Of a DNA stretch of 64,000 bases, positions 47,617 to 57,041 are shown one piece after another. Positions within the stretch are counted from its first letter, which is position 1. Every line of letters starts with the position of its first letter. This DNA comes from Butyrivibrio sp. Lineage in GTDB: Bacteria > Bacillota > Clostridia > Lachnospirales > Lachnospiraceae. Under the pieces are notes generated by a model that saw only the letters and a program-made list of their open reading frames with translations, was not told the origin of the DNA and did no database searches. Both the position numbers and the translations under genes were made by a program. The stretch covers positions 1-64,000 of the forward strand of contig SVFV01000017.1 of assembly GCA_015056655.1 (NCBI GenBank). The letters are read 5' to 3'.

Positions 47617-48741
47617 TTATTTTAAAATATGTTCAACGCTGATGGTATTTCCTTTTGCTGTTACCTTAGCGTATGCGCCAGTTATAAGAGGCATCATGGG
47701 CGGAAGGTGTCCGATATCAAGATCCATAAGGACAGGAACCTGATACTCAGCTAAAAGGTCTGTTACGGCGTTGTACTGGTCAAGTCCCATCATCTCTTCG
47801 CCAAAGCAAAGGGGACGGCCAATCATAAAGCCCTTAACATATTTGAACCATCCTGTGCATTTCATCTGCCATATAGCCCTACGAATTGACATTACATTAA
47901 GGTCACAGGATTCGATGAACCAGATAATTCCATCCTCCTTATAGCGCTCATTAAAATCATCCACATGATCAAAATCTGTTCCGCGAAGATTAACAAGGCA
48001 GTCCATACATCCGCCAAGAAGTCTTCCTTCAAGAGTAATAGTAGAGTCTGTATCATCTAATTTAAGTTCCAATCCAGATCCATCGGGAACGAAAAACTTA
48101 TACTCTGTTTTTCTGTTAGGCTTGTATGGCTCAAGAGGATTTTCCTCTCTAAGTTCAGCTCTGTCGGGAGCAGCATTTTCCTCTACAATAGGATCGCCAT
48201 TTTCATCAAGAACTGGAAGAGCAGGCCCTTCCCACATATCATAGCCATGGGATACAAGGTTTCTGCCAGTGATAAGGTCTAAAGCATCCTGAACTGAAGA
48301 ATGCCAGGGCTCCATACCAAAGGATGATACACATGGACCATAGATAGCTGCAGTATCTGCTATAGTTGCTGATAGGAAAGTGAAATTAGTGTTGTCGGAA
48401 TAGCCCATGTACCATTTGGGAGTGCTCTTTTTAACAAGGTCAAAATCCATAAACGGAACGACCTCGCACATAAGCTCACCGCCGCCGCAGGAAATGATTG
48501 CATCAATTTCGTTATCAGTATAGGCCTCGTTGAGCTCTTTTCCGCAAAGATGAGGCTTATTACTTATACCAATTCCCTCTCCGGCGTAAGCGTTTGGACC
48601 AAGCTTCATCTTATAGCCAAGGGCTTTGAAATGCTCCTGGGCATTATTAAATAGTGAAATATAAGGCTCTGTAGAACACCCAAAGGAGGGTGCTACAAAG
48701 CCTATTGTACCGTTATCATGTAAAAACTCAGGATATCTCAT
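47617..48741 (-). CDS. Peptidase S66 family protein (LD-carboxypeptidase/MccF-like)
   Basis: A 374-residue cytoplasmic serine peptidase. 'GTIGFVAPSFG' opens the fold, 'AIISCGGGELMCEV' lines the site, and the nucleophile serine lies in 'WYMGYSDNTNFTFL' (about 112-125). 'LEGRLLGGCMDCLVNL' and 'LDIGHLPPMMPLITGAYA' supply the glutamate and histidine regions. Members remove the terminal D-alanine of recycled murein tetrapeptide or cleave microcin C-like adducts. Overlap of 4 bp with murG favours a cell-wall role. Confidence 0.88.
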   Translation of the reverse strand: MRYPEFLHDNGTIGFVAPSFGCSTEPYISLFNNAQEHFKALGYKMKLGPNAYAGEGIGISNKPHLCGKELNEAYTDNEIDAIISCGGGELMCEVVPFMDFDLVKKSTPKWYMGYSDNTNFTFLSATIADTAAIYGPCVSSFGMEPWHSSVQDALDLITGRNLVSHGYDMWEGPALPVLDENGDPIVEENAAPDRAELREENPLEPYKPNRKTEYKFFVPDGSGLELKLDDTDSTITLEGRLLGGCMDCLVNLRGTDFDHVDDFNERYKEDGIIWFIESCDLNVMSIRRAIWQMKCTGWFKYVKGFMIGRPLCFGEEMMGLDQYNAVTDLLAEYQVPVLMDLDIGHLPPMMPLITGAYAKVTAKGNTISVEHILK

Positions 48742-49805
48742 GAAATAGTGTCCTCTATGATTTTAAGGATGGTTTCGGTTGCTCCAAACTGGTTGGACTT
48801 CTTCATCTTCTCAATGAACTTTTCTCTATTCTCATATACATCGAAGATGCTCTCAACAAGGATATCCTCATCAAGCTCCTCGTTGTCTATTACTACAGAA
48901 AAGCCCTGCTGTTCAAAGGACTTTGCATTGATTATCTGATCACCTCTGCTGCTCTTTGCAGAAAGAGGGATAAGTACGTTTGGTTTATTGAGGGCTGCAA
49001 GCTCGCAGATAGCGTTAGCACCTGCTCTTGAAACAACAACATCTGCCATTGCAAAGAGATCCTTCATCTCATTTTTAACATATTCAAACTGCTTATAGCC
49101 TTCTACCTGAAGTTTAAGGTTATCCATCTTTTCTTTGCCGCAAAGATGAACAATGTTGAAATATGGAAGGAGTCTGGGAAGAGCGAAACGAATAGTCTCA
49201 TTAATACTCTGTGCACCAAGACTTCCGCCTGTAACCATAATGACAGGCTTATCATCAGTGAATCCGCAGAACTTCTTGCCTGCTTCCTTAGAACCCTGCA
49301 TAAGCTCTTTACGGATGGGAGTTCCTGTGAGGCGAGCCTTATCGACAGGAAGCATCTCAAGGGTCTCAGGGAAATTGCAGCAAATAGTTTTTGCAGAAGA
49401 AAAACTAAGCTTGTTTGCAAGTCCGGGAGTCATATCGGATTCATGCAAAATGCAGGGAACTCCAAGACTGGCAGCCGCTTTAATAACAGGAACGGAAACA
49501 AATCCGCCCTTTGAAAATACAACATCAGGCTGAATCTTTTTAATAAGCTTTCTTGCTTCCATAAATCCCTTGCATACGCGGAAGGGATCAGTGAAGTTCT
49601 TTGGATCAAAATATCTGCGGAATTTACCTGTAGATATTGAGTAATAGGGAATATTGAAATCAGCTATCAGCTTTTTCTCAATACCATTGTGTGATCCAAT
49701 ATAGCTTATTTCATAGCCATTTGCCTTAAGCTCAGGAATAAGAGCCATATTAGGCGTAACATGACCGGCTGTACCTCCGCCGGTAAGGATTATCTTCTTT
49801 GACAC
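48738..49805 (-). CDS. murG: Lipid II-forming N-acetylglucosaminyltransferase MurG
   Basis: A 355-residue GT28 enzyme that adds GlcNAc to lipid I on the inner membrane face. N-terminal 'ILTGGGTAGHVTPNMALIPEL' (6-26) is the donor/acceptor glycine-rich loop, with 'VTGGSLGAQSINE' and 'VVSRAGANAICELAALNKPNVLIPL' in the C-terminal domain. In many bacteria murG lies in the division cluster; here it stands away from it with an S66 peptidase. ORFs listed inside it on the other strand are shadows. Confidence 0.95.
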   Translation of the reverse strand: MSKKIILTGGGTAGHVTPNMALIPELKANGYEISYIGSHNGIEKKLIADFNIPYYSISTGKFRRYFDPKNFTDPFRVCKGFMEARKLIKKIQPDVVFSKGGFVSVPVIKAAASLGVPCILHESDMTPGLANKLSFSSAKTICCNFPETLEMLPVDKARLTGTPIRKELMQGSKEAGKKFCGFTDDKPVIMVTGGSLGAQSINETIRFALPRLLPYFNIVHLCGKEKMDNLKLQVEGYKQFEYVKNEMKDLFAMADVVVSRAGANAICELAALNKPNVLIPLSAKSSRGDQIINAKSFEQQGFSVVIDNEELDEDILVESIFDVYENREKFIEKMKKSNQFGATETILKIIEDTIS

Positions 49806-49834
49806 TTTTATAACCTACCATTCAATATAAATAA

Positions 49835-50767
49835 TTAGAAATCAGTTTTCTCCATGAGGCTATGGACCTTTTTCCAGTATTTCTCAGGATCAATATAAGC
49901 ACCCTGAACATGGTCTGCGCCAAGAATGAGACAATACTGCTTGGGAGAAGCGCACTTCTCATAGAGACGAGCGCACATCTGAGGATCTATAACCTTGTCT
50001 TCATCTCCATGTATGAACAAAGTAGGAGTTTTAGACTTAGAAACAGCCTCAAGTACATCAACCTTTCTAATATCATAGCCGCACTTAAGCTGAACCATAA
50101 CTCTGATAAGGAAAAGAGCTACAGAAAGCGGAATAATACCGCCCTTAAGCTTCTTATATACATCTCCAAATTCCTCGCAGAGAGTGGTGTAGCTACTATC
50201 AGCTATAGCCATGATAACCTGCTCGGGGAGATGCTCACCTGTTGTCAAAAGAGTTGTGGCTGCGCCCATGCTTGTTCCATGAAGGAGGATTTTGGCCTTA
50301 TCATCATGACGGATGATCCAGTAAATCCATTCAAGAATATCGAGACGGTCATAGTAACCGTAGCCGATATAATTTCCTTCACTTTTGCCGAATCCGCGAA
50401 GATCCGGCAAAAGAACATTAATACCTTTTTCATGGTAATGCTTAGCGTAATAGCCCATAAATTCGCCATCGCTTTTAACACCATGGATACAGATTGCATA
50501 CTGATGAGAATCTGTGTCAGCTTTCACAAAAGTAGCGTGAAGACGAAGCTCATCGATAGACTCGACAAAAACATCTTCTTTTTTATCTGAATCAAGAGAT
50601 TTGAGCCATTTAACGGACTCAGCATCCATGGGATTTTTATCAATATCTTCCTGAGTTTTCTGTTTAGGAACAACTGAAAGATCATACAGGTATGAAGCTG
50701 CAGCTGCGCCTGAGCCGAGCACGGCAGAAACCAGGCCAAATAATACGAAATTTCGCTTTTTGCTCAT
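49835..50767 (-). CDS. Membrane-anchored alpha/beta hydrolase
   Basis: A 310-residue serine hydrolase with one N-terminal membrane segment (about 7-29). The nucleophile elbow 'LLHGTSMGAATTL', the acid in 'TLFIHGDEDKVID' and the histidine in 'GADHVQGAY' complete the triad; 'CIHGVKSDG' is the oxyanion region. It resembles the BEM46/YqkD-type hydrolases of Firmicutes, of unknown substrate. It is first of the minus-strand group with murG and the S66 peptidase (30-bp gap), so a cell-envelope role is possible. Confidence 0.88.
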   Translation of the reverse strand: MSKKRNFVLFGLVSAVLGSGAAAASYLYDLSVVPKQKTQEDIDKNPMDAESVKWLKSLDSDKKEDVFVESIDELRLHATFVKADTDSHQYAICIHGVKSDGEFMGYYAKHYHEKGINVLLPDLRGFGKSEGNYIGYGYYDRLDILEWIYWIIRHDDKAKILLHGTSMGAATTLLTTGEHLPEQVIMAIADSSYTTLCEEFGDVYKKLKGGIIPLSVALFLIRVMVQLKCGYDIRKVDVLEAVSKSKTPTLFIHGDEDKVIDPQMCARLYEKCASPKQYCLILGADHVQGAYIDPEKYWKKVHSLMEKTDF

Positions 50768-50930
50768 GCAAGCCTCCTTGCTAAAGAAATTATAGAAATT
50801 TTAGCAAATACGAACAAATTATGCAATCAAGGGCGTATTATCATGGCAAAAATAAACGAAATATGGTATTGTAAAACTAAGTATATAGATTTGCAGTTCT
50901 TTTTTGTATTAATGTATGAGGGGTGTACAA

Positions 50931-52823
50931 GTGATAGAAAGGAAACTTGCAGAGAAATTCAGGAGACTGTATACAGAAAACTCCATTAAATTAAATGACT
51001 ATGAGAACCAGCTCTATACTTTGCAGGATCCTTTCGATTGGGTTCAACTTCTATCAGAGCGCTCTTATGTCATGCGTGAAATCTATGCTGAAAATGAAGA
51101 GCTTATGTCTGAGCTGTGGGATAATTGCTCTGAGGAGATTACTCCCGAAGAAGCAGAGCTTCTTTATGATCTTGCCATAGGTTTTTTCTTTGACGGACAC
51201 CATGACTTCGCAGTTCTTACAAATTTCTGCGAAAAGATTTTACCTGTATTTGAAGAAATGCAGGAACCGGAATTTCTGGTAGCCATTTATCATGTTCTTG
51301 GAAATGAGTATGCAGCCTTTTATCGCACAATTAACGATAGAAAGGGCATGAACCTTGCTTTGGATTTCTATCGTAAATCTATCGAGCAGGCAAAAAATTA
51401 CACGAAGATTTCTACGCCTGAAATCAGAGAATTCATTTTTGAGGACTATTTCAACCTCATAAGCTACCTTGGAAATTTCTATTATAAATATGATGACAGA
51501 GTAATAGAGAGTATTGATCTTTACGAGCAGGCTCGAAAGCTTTGGGAGAGCAGTGAAGTTCAGGAGCTTGATAAAGACAGTAAGTTCATAAAGAGAATGC
51601 TCAATAGTATTGATGATGCTTTCCTTGCAAAGACCATGCACATCGAGGTTATGACTCCTGAAGAGAGGGAGAACTATTCAAAACTCGTAAAAGAAATGGC
51701 AGAAAGATCCTTTGCAGAAGGCGGAGATATTGAGGGAACACCAAGCTATCGCATTAGCATGACTTACAAGAGACTGATGAGAGAGATTTCATCAGAGGAG
51801 CTTTTGGAAAGCTTTATAAAATGTATTAACGAAATAATTCCTGCTCCGGATTATACGGGAGATGAGGAAGAGGCGCTGAACCTTATAATGCGTCACTTTA
51901 AATATGCTTGCACAGCTATCATGATTCTTAGAAGAATGAATTTGTCGCCAGCAGAGCTTGAAGAATGGACTGACAGATTCCTCCCTAAATCAATGAGCAT
52001 CATTGCAGATGTACCTTTCCAGTTTTTCGCAGGAACAATGCTTCCTGTATGTGCTGAATGGTATCATGCAGCAGAGCCTGTACTCACAGGAGAACTGAAT
52101 AAGGTTCAGTTCATGATGCATATGATAGTAAGAAGACAGCCATTTACCTATATCCATTCACAGATGGTTGCAAAGATTGCGACAATGATAGGTAAAGAGA
52201 TGCTGGATAAATGCCCTGAAGAGTTTGTTGGAATCAGGGGAATAGAGACAGTTGAAGAAGTACAAAAGAACAGAGCATATCTGCTTTCCTTTATTAACAT
52301 AAGCGGACTTGTACACGATATAGGAAAATGTAACATTCCTGAAGTTGTTAACAGACAGAATAGAAGTCTTACAAATGCAGAGTATGCAACAATCAGAAAA
52401 CACTGTGAACTTGGACATAGGATTGCTGAGGATAATGCAGCGCTTAAACCTTATGGTGATGTAATTTTAGGACACCATAAGCATTATGATGGCCTTCATG
52501 GATATCCTTTGGGATTTGATAATAACGAGTCTCCTATAAAGCTTATTATAGATATTATTTCTATATCAGACTCTTTGGACGCAGGAACAGATACTTTGTC
52601 ACGAAGCTATGCTCCTGGAAAAGAGTTCTCAAAGCTTATGAAAGAATTGGAGAATGAGGCTGGAACAAGATACAATCCCAAGATTGTTGAGACAATCAAA
52701 AATTCTACAGAACTAATTGTAGAGCTTACGAATCTCACAGGACCCGGAAGGTATGACATATGCTTCAATGCTATGCAGGAAATACTTGGAAATCCTAAGA
52801 AAAACAATACAGAAATTCTTTAA
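50931..52823 (+). CDS. HD-GYP-like phosphodiesterase with a helical N-terminal region
   Basis: About 630 residues. The N-terminal two thirds are helical and partly TPR-like ('VIESIDLYEQARKLWE'); the HD domain is at about 390-610, with 'GLVHDIGKCNIPEVVN', 'HCELGHRIAED' and 'GHHKHYDGLHGYP'. The last motif departs from HHExxDGxGYP by lysine for glutamate and one extra residue before GYP. Hydrolysis of c-di-GMP is likely but not sure. The track starts at ATG 50916; GAGGGG inside that extension lies 7 nt before GTG 50931, which I prefer. The kinase gene follows after 16 bp. Confidence 0.8.
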   Translation: MIERKLAEKFRRLYTENSIKLNDYENQLYTLQDPFDWVQLLSERSYVMREIYAENEELMSELWDNCSEEITPEEAELLYDLAIGFFFDGHHDFAVLTNFCEKILPVFEEMQEPEFLVAIYHVLGNEYAAFYRTINDRKGMNLALDFYRKSIEQAKNYTKISTPEIREFIFEDYFNLISYLGNFYYKYDDRVIESIDLYEQARKLWESSEVQELDKDSKFIKRMLNSIDDAFLAKTMHIEVMTPEERENYSKLVKEMAERSFAEGGDIEGTPSYRISMTYKRLMREISSEELLESFIKCINEIIPAPDYTGDEEEALNLIMRHFKYACTAIMILRRMNLSPAELEEWTDRFLPKSMSIIADVPFQFFAGTMLPVCAEWYHAAEPVLTGELNKVQFMMHMIVRRQPFTYIHSQMVAKIATMIGKEMLDKCPEEFVGIRGIETVEEVQKNRAYLLSFINISGLVHDIGKCNIPEVVNRQNRSLTNAEYATIRKHCELGHRIAEDNAALKPYGDVILGHHKHYDGLHGYPLGFDNNESPIKLIIDIISISDSLDAGTDTLSRSYAPGKEFSKLMKELENEAGTRYNPKIVETIKNSTELIVELTNLTGPGRYDICFNAMQEILGNPKKNNTEIL

Positions 52824-52839
52824 GGAGTAGACATACCGG

Positions 52840-53970
52840 ATGCGTTTTAGAACCAGACTAATGATAGCGTCGACTACCATCGTAGTCATACCGTTCATAT
52901 TGGTTATGGGGACGTTCTATTTGCTTCAACGAGCAGTTGGTGGTGATTCACCGAGACTGGTAAATTACACCGTTTTAGCTTTTGGAATTATCCTTGTTAC
53001 AAACAGCCTTATACTTACCACGTGGCTAAGGAAAAGCTTCTTTGAACCAATATACGAACTTAATATTGCGATGAAAAATATTAAGGACGGCAATTTTGAT
53101 TACATGCTGCCGACGGACATTAATGAAAAGGGCGAAATTGGCGAGCTATACAGAAACTACGAAGATATGAGGCTAAGGCTCAAGGAGTCAGCTGATGAAA
53201 AAGTATTAAGGGAAGGCCAAAATAAGGAACTGATAAGTAACATTTCCCATGACCTGAAGACTCCTATCACTGCCATAAAGGGATACTCCCAGGGACTATT
53301 GGAGGGAGTTGCCGACACCCCTGAAAGGCAGATGAAATATATTCGTACCATTTACAATAAAGCAAATGATATGAATAACCTCATAAATGAGCTGACACTG
53401 TATTCAAGCATAGACAACAACCGAATTCCTTATAACTTCACAAGGATCAATGTTGGGGATTACTTTGGAGATTGCATAGAAGAGATAGGAATGGAGCTGG
53501 ATAGTAAAGACATAAAGCTCAATTATGCAAATCTTACGACACCTGATACGCAGATCGTCGCGGATCCTGAACAGCTTAAGCGAGTGGTAAATAATATCAC
53601 AAGCAACAGCGTTAAATATCTTGGAAGAGAAGATGGAACAGGAATAATCGATATAAGAATTTTGGATGAAGTCGATTCCGTAAGGGTTGAGATAGAAGAT
53701 AATGGAAAGGGAATAGGAGCACAGGATATTCCCAATATCTTCGACAGATTTTACCGCACTGATTCTTCGAGAAACAGTAAACAGGGCGGAAGCGGAATTG
53801 GTTTATCAATAGTTAAAAAGATAATTGAAGACCACGGCGGATACATCTGGGCTACGAGCCACGAGGGAGAGGGCACGTGCATGCACTTCGTACTAAGGAA
53901 GTACAGAGAGCACCATGAGAAGACGGATAGCGAGGCAGTGGTTGAACACGACGTATTTGAAGACATTTAA
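52840..53970 (+). CDS. Sensor histidine kinase
   Basis: A 376-residue kinase with two membrane helices (about 8-30 and 42-62) and almost no extracytoplasmic domain, so it probably senses within or near the membrane. HAMP (about 65-118), then HisKA 'LISNISHDLKTPITAIKGY' with the phospho-histidine, and HATPase with 'NNITSNSVKYLG', 'EDNGKGIGAQDI', 'FDRFYRTDSSR' and 'GGSGIGLSIVKKI'. The response regulator follows after 29 bp, so the two form a pair. It lies directly behind the HD-GYP gene. Confidence 0.93.
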   Translation: MRFRTRLMIASTTIVVIPFILVMGTFYLLQRAVGGDSPRLVNYTVLAFGIILVTNSLILTTWLRKSFFEPIYELNIAMKNIKDGNFDYMLPTDINEKGEIGELYRNYEDMRLRLKESADEKVLREGQNKELISNISHDLKTPITAIKGYSQGLLEGVADTPERQMKYIRTIYNKANDMNNLINELTLYSSIDNNRIPYNFTRINVGDYFGDCIEEIGMELDSKDIKLNYANLTTPDTQIVADPEQLKRVVNNITSNSVKYLGREDGTGIIDIRILDEVDSVRVEIEDNGKGIGAQDIPNIFDRFYRTDSSRNSKQGGSGIGLSIVKKIIEDHGGYIWATSHEGEGTCMHFVLRKYREHHEKTDSEAVVEHDVFEDI

Positions 53971-53999
53971 CAAAAAAACAATATGAGGAGGCATTGAGT

Positions 54000-54689
54000 A
54001 TGAGCAGAATTTTGATCGTTGAGGACGAGGAAGCGATTGCTGATCTTGAGAAGGACTATTTAGAGTTATCAGATTTCGAGGTTAAGATTGAAAATGCAGG
54101 TGATGTAGGATTACAGACAGCATTAAGTGAAGAGTTTGATCTTGTTATTCTTGATCTGATGCTTCCTGGCATGGATGGCTTCGAGGTTTGCAAGCGCATC
54201 AGGGAAAAGAAAGATGTTCCGGTTCTCATGGTTTCAGCTAAGAAGGACGACATCGACAAGATAAGAGGTCTTGGCCTTGGTGCTGATGACTATATCACAA
54301 AGCCCTTCAGCCCTTCTGAGCTGGTTGCAAGAGTAAAAGCTCACATGGCACGCTACTCAAGACTTGTAGGCAGTGCAACTGAGTCTAATGATGTTGTCGA
54401 GATCAGAGGACTTAGAATCGACAAGACTGCAAGAAGAGTTTATGTGGATGGAGCTGAGAAGAGCTTTACTACAAAGGAGTTCGATCTTCTTACTTTCCTT
54501 GCAGAAAATCCGAATCATGTATTTACCAAAGAAGAACTTTTCCGTAAAATATGGAACATGGATTCAATCGGTGATATCGCTACTGTTACAGTACATATCA
54601 AAAAAATACGTGAGAAGATTGAATTTGATACCTCAAACCCTCAGTACATTGAGACAATCTGGGGTGTAGGTTACAGATTTAAGGTTTAA
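54000..54689 (+). CDS. OmpR-family response regulator
   Basis: A 229-residue regulator. The receiver has 'ILIVEDEEAIADLE', the phospho-aspartate in 'DLVILDLMLPGMDGFE' and 'DYITKPFSPSELVARV'. The winged helix at about 128-228 shows 'FTTKEFDLLTFLAENPNHVFTKEELF' and 'TVHIKKIREKI'. The track start (TTG 53994) is less likely than ATG 54000, which has GAGGAGG 8 nt upstream. It pairs with the kinase before it and is followed at once by the pseudouridine synthase gene. Confidence 0.93.
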   Translation: MSRILIVEDEEAIADLEKDYLELSDFEVKIENAGDVGLQTALSEEFDLVILDLMLPGMDGFEVCKRIREKKDVPVLMVSAKKDDIDKIRGLGLGADDYITKPFSPSELVARVKAHMARYSRLVGSATESNDVVEIRGLRIDKTARRVYVDGAEKSFTTKEFDLLTFLAENPNHVFTKEELFRKIWNMDSIGDIATVTVHIKKIREKIEFDTSNPQYIETIWGVGYRFKV

Positions 54690-54690
54690 T

Positions 54691-55410
54691 GTGGAAAGAC
54701 AGATAGAAATATTATTTGAAGATAATGACTTAATTGTTTGCCATAAGATGGCTGGAGTAGCTGTTCAAAGTAAAAGCTATGCTAATCCCGATATGGAGAG
54801 TATGTTAAAGAACATGCTCGCAAGACGGGAAGGAGCAAAAAAGCCGGTGGAGCTTTATGTAATCCACAGACTTGATCAGCCGGTTGAGGGAATAATTGTT
54901 TTTGCCAAAAGCAAAAAGGCAGCAGCTTCCCTCAGCAAACAGGTTCAGTCCGATGGAGGAATGAATAAGACCTACAAGGCAGTAGTTCTTGGGGAATTTC
55001 CAGAGGTTGAAAAGGAAGGCGAACTAAGGAATTATCTGATAAAAGATTCAAAAAACAAGTGCGCAGTGATAGTTGATGCGAATAATAAAGATGCTAAGGA
55101 AGCGGTCTTAGAATATAAAGTTCTTGAGACCAAAAAGGTTTTGGAAGATACTGTTCCAATCTCATTAGTGGAAATTCATCTTCAGACCGGACGTTTCCAC
55201 CAGATTCGTGCACAGCTTTCGAATATTAGTCATCCTCTGATTGGAGACAGGCGCTACTTTAACGAAAATAGTAGCAAACTGTCGCAGGAATTATCAGTAA
55301 AAAACGTGGCGTTATGCGCTACAAGCCTTACATTTAAGCATCCTGTCAGTGGCAAAAAAATGGAATTTAAGGTCGAACCAACAGGGGACATATTTAAAAC
55401 CATGAATTAA
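54691..55410 (+). CDS. RluA-family RNA pseudouridine synthase
   Basis: A 239-residue enzyme without an S4 domain. The catalytic aspartate lies in 'LYVIHRLDQPVEGIIVFAKS' (the HRLD motif), and 'LVEIHLQTGRFHQIRAQLSNISHPLIGDRRY' is the second signature. It converts uridine to pseudouridine in rRNA or tRNA; the target cannot be told from sequence. It starts with GTG one base after the regulator stop codon, so it is cotranscribed with the two-component genes. Confidence 0.9.
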   Translation: MERQIEILFEDNDLIVCHKMAGVAVQSKSYANPDMESMLKNMLARREGAKKPVELYVIHRLDQPVEGIIVFAKSKKAAASLSKQVQSDGGMNKTYKAVVLGEFPEVEKEGELRNYLIKDSKNKCAVIVDANNKDAKEAVLEYKVLETKKVLEDTVPISLVEIHLQTGRFHQIRAQLSNISHPLIGDRRYFNENSSKLSQELSVKNVALCATSLTFKHPVSGKKMEFKVEPTGDIFKTMN

Positions 55411-55546
55411 TAACAAATAGCTTTTTCTCAATAGGATTATAAAAATTGAGGAAAAGCTATTAAATTACTCGAAAAAGCCTTGTTTTCTCTATATTTGTGG
55501 ACTATTATGTAAAATGCAAAAAATAAGTGTTAATGGAGAAAATATT

Positions 55547-56065
55547 ATGGCTTCTTACAAGGTTGGCGACAAAGTTATAATACTGGATTACAGTGGAAAG
55601 CCTGTTGTTCCTCAGGTAGTGGCTGAGATTGAAGATATTGTCAGTCCTACTAAGGTTAGACTGCATTTACCTGACAATGCATGCTGCTATGAGTACACAG
55701 ATTCTTTCGAGAAGATCGATGAGGAGACTTATGTAAAGTACTTAAACGCTGTTCGCAATCGTGAGCAGGAACTTCCTATGGATCTTCGTATGGATATCAG
55801 AAAGTTCATTGCGGATCACCCCCGACTTCGCAGAGATATCCTTAGAAATTATGAGTTAGATAAAAGGTATATCAGTATCATACATGCATACGCTGGACGT
55901 ATTTCAATGTATGGCAGGGAAAATATCCCTGAGAAATTCTTATGGGAATTCGAGAATGCTAAGGAAGGACTTGTTGAGACAAGACATTTCTTCCACGAGC
56001 TTGATCCCGATATCCATGAAGTAAAGGTACCGGCAGACGCAAATGCTCCGGTAGAAGTAGATTAA
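55547..56065 (+). CDS. Conserved protein of unknown function
   Basis: I do not recognise the family. About 172 residues: the N-terminal 50 look like a small beta-barrel ('YKVGDKVIILDYSGKPVVPQVVAEIEDIV'), the rest is helical ('LRMDIRKFIADHPRLRRDILRNYELDKRYISIIHAYAGRI') with an acidic tail. There is no signal peptide, membrane segment or metal motif. The ATG at 55547 has GGAG 8 nt upstream and is preferred over the track start at 55514. It stands alone, ending at a terminator. Confidence 0.65.
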   Translation: MASYKVGDKVIILDYSGKPVVPQVVAEIEDIVSPTKVRLHLPDNACCYEYTDSFEKIDEETYVKYLNAVRNREQELPMDLRMDIRKFIADHPRLRRDILRNYELDKRYISIIHAYAGRISMYGRENIPEKFLWEFENAKEGLVETRHFFHELDPDIHEVKVPADANAPVEVD

Positions 56066-56075
56066 AAGAAAAGTC

Positions 56076-56116
56076 AAAAGCTCCCGCGAAGGAAAATCCT
56101 TTGCAGGAGCTTTTTT
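56076..56116 (+). terminator. Terminator, left member of an inverted pair
   Basis: AAAAGCTCCCGC...GCAGGAGCTTTTTT forms a strong hairpin. Its reverse complement matches the terminator at 59587-59628 with one mismatch and a 2-nt difference in the loop over about 41 bases. Confidence 0.88.
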
Positions 56117-56164
56117 ATGCCCTTTTTGAGGGATCAAAAAACTTTTTTTAAAATTTTTTTCTTT

Positions 56165-56196
56165 TTTAGGTTTCTTTTAGGTTGACGTTTTAATCT
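56165..56196 (+). promoter_or_regulatory. Tandem 11-bp operator and -10 of the VTC operon
   Basis: TTTAGGTT (56165-56172) repeats 11 bp later (56176-56183). TAATCT (56191-56196) then lies 7 nt downstream as a -10. The tandem TTTAGG-N5-TTTAGG form resembles sites of OmpR-family regulators, in particular the CiaR box TTTAAG-N5-TTTAAG. The same layout occurs before the DUF3810 gene. Confidence 0.6.
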
Positions 56197-56248
56197 AATC
56201 TCATAACAAAGAAAACCGATTGCGAAAGACAACAAGAGGTCAATAGAA

Positions 56249-56995
56249 ATGGGCGGATTTAAAGATACATTTGCAAGGATAGAAACAAAATATCTGTTGG
56301 AGGATTTCCAGTACCGGGCAATTAGAGAACGACTTGAGGGAATGGCTCAGGTTGATGAGTACGGAAAGACCTCCATCTTAAACATATATTACGATACCAA
56401 GGATTTTAATCTTATAAGAACATCTCTTGAAAAGCCGGTCTACAAGGAAAAGCTGAGACTTAGAACTTACGGAATTCCTGAGGATGACACAAAGGCATTT
56501 ATCGAGATCAAGAAAAAGTACAAGGGAATTGTTTATAAGAGAAGAATCGGAATGGATTACAGCGATGCACTTAAGTACCTGAATGAAGGAGCACCTGCTA
56601 AAAAGGAATCACAGATTTCAAATGAAATCGACTATTTCAAGAGCTTTTATAAAGGGCTTCGCCCGGCGATGGCAATATCCTACGACAGAATAGCCATGGC
56701 AGGCATAAGCGATCCGGAGCTTCGCATAACATTCGATGAAAATATCAGATGGAGAGTTGATCACCTGGATTTAAAGAAAGGTAATGTTGGAGAAGAAATC
56801 CTAAAACCAGGTCAGCATCTCATGGAACTTAAGATAGCTGGAGCAATGACATTGGAAATGGCACACATCCTCGATGAACTTGGAATCAGACAGACATCAT
56901 TTTCAAAATATGGCAGAGGATTTGTTGACTATATGTACGGTGGAAGAACAGATGCAGACAATATCATACGAGATATTCGAATTCTTTCAGCGTAA
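56249..56995 (+). CDS. VTC-domain protein (polyphosphate polymerase-like)
   Basis: A 248-residue protein of the VTC/CYTH-like tunnel fold. It keeps the basic and acidic residues that line the tunnel: 'RIETKYLLED' (10-19), 'YKEKLRLRTYG', 'AFIEIKKKYKGIVYKRR', 'MELKIAG' and 'FSKYGRG'. In yeast VTC4 this domain makes polyphosphate from ATP. Bacterial copies often lie with DUF4956 and cell-surface proteins, and their product is not settled. First gene of a three-gene operon; GAGGT precedes the ATG. Confidence 0.88.
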   Translation: MGGFKDTFARIETKYLLEDFQYRAIRERLEGMAQVDEYGKTSILNIYYDTKDFNLIRTSLEKPVYKEKLRLRTYGIPEDDTKAFIEIKKKYKGIVYKRRIGMDYSDALKYLNEGAPAKKESQISNEIDYFKSFYKGLRPAMAISYDRIAMAGISDPELRITFDENIRWRVDHLDLKKGNVGEEILKPGQHLMELKIAGAMTLEMAHILDELGIRQTSFSKYGRGFVDYMYGGRTDADNIIRDIRILSA

Positions 56996-57041
56996 AAAGG
57001 ATACATCAACACAGATATACAGTTTTTAAGGAGTTAGAACA

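Noticed and set aside
49146-49533. Two 120-aa plus-strand ORFs inside murG
   Set aside because: Antisense shadows of a conserved gene.
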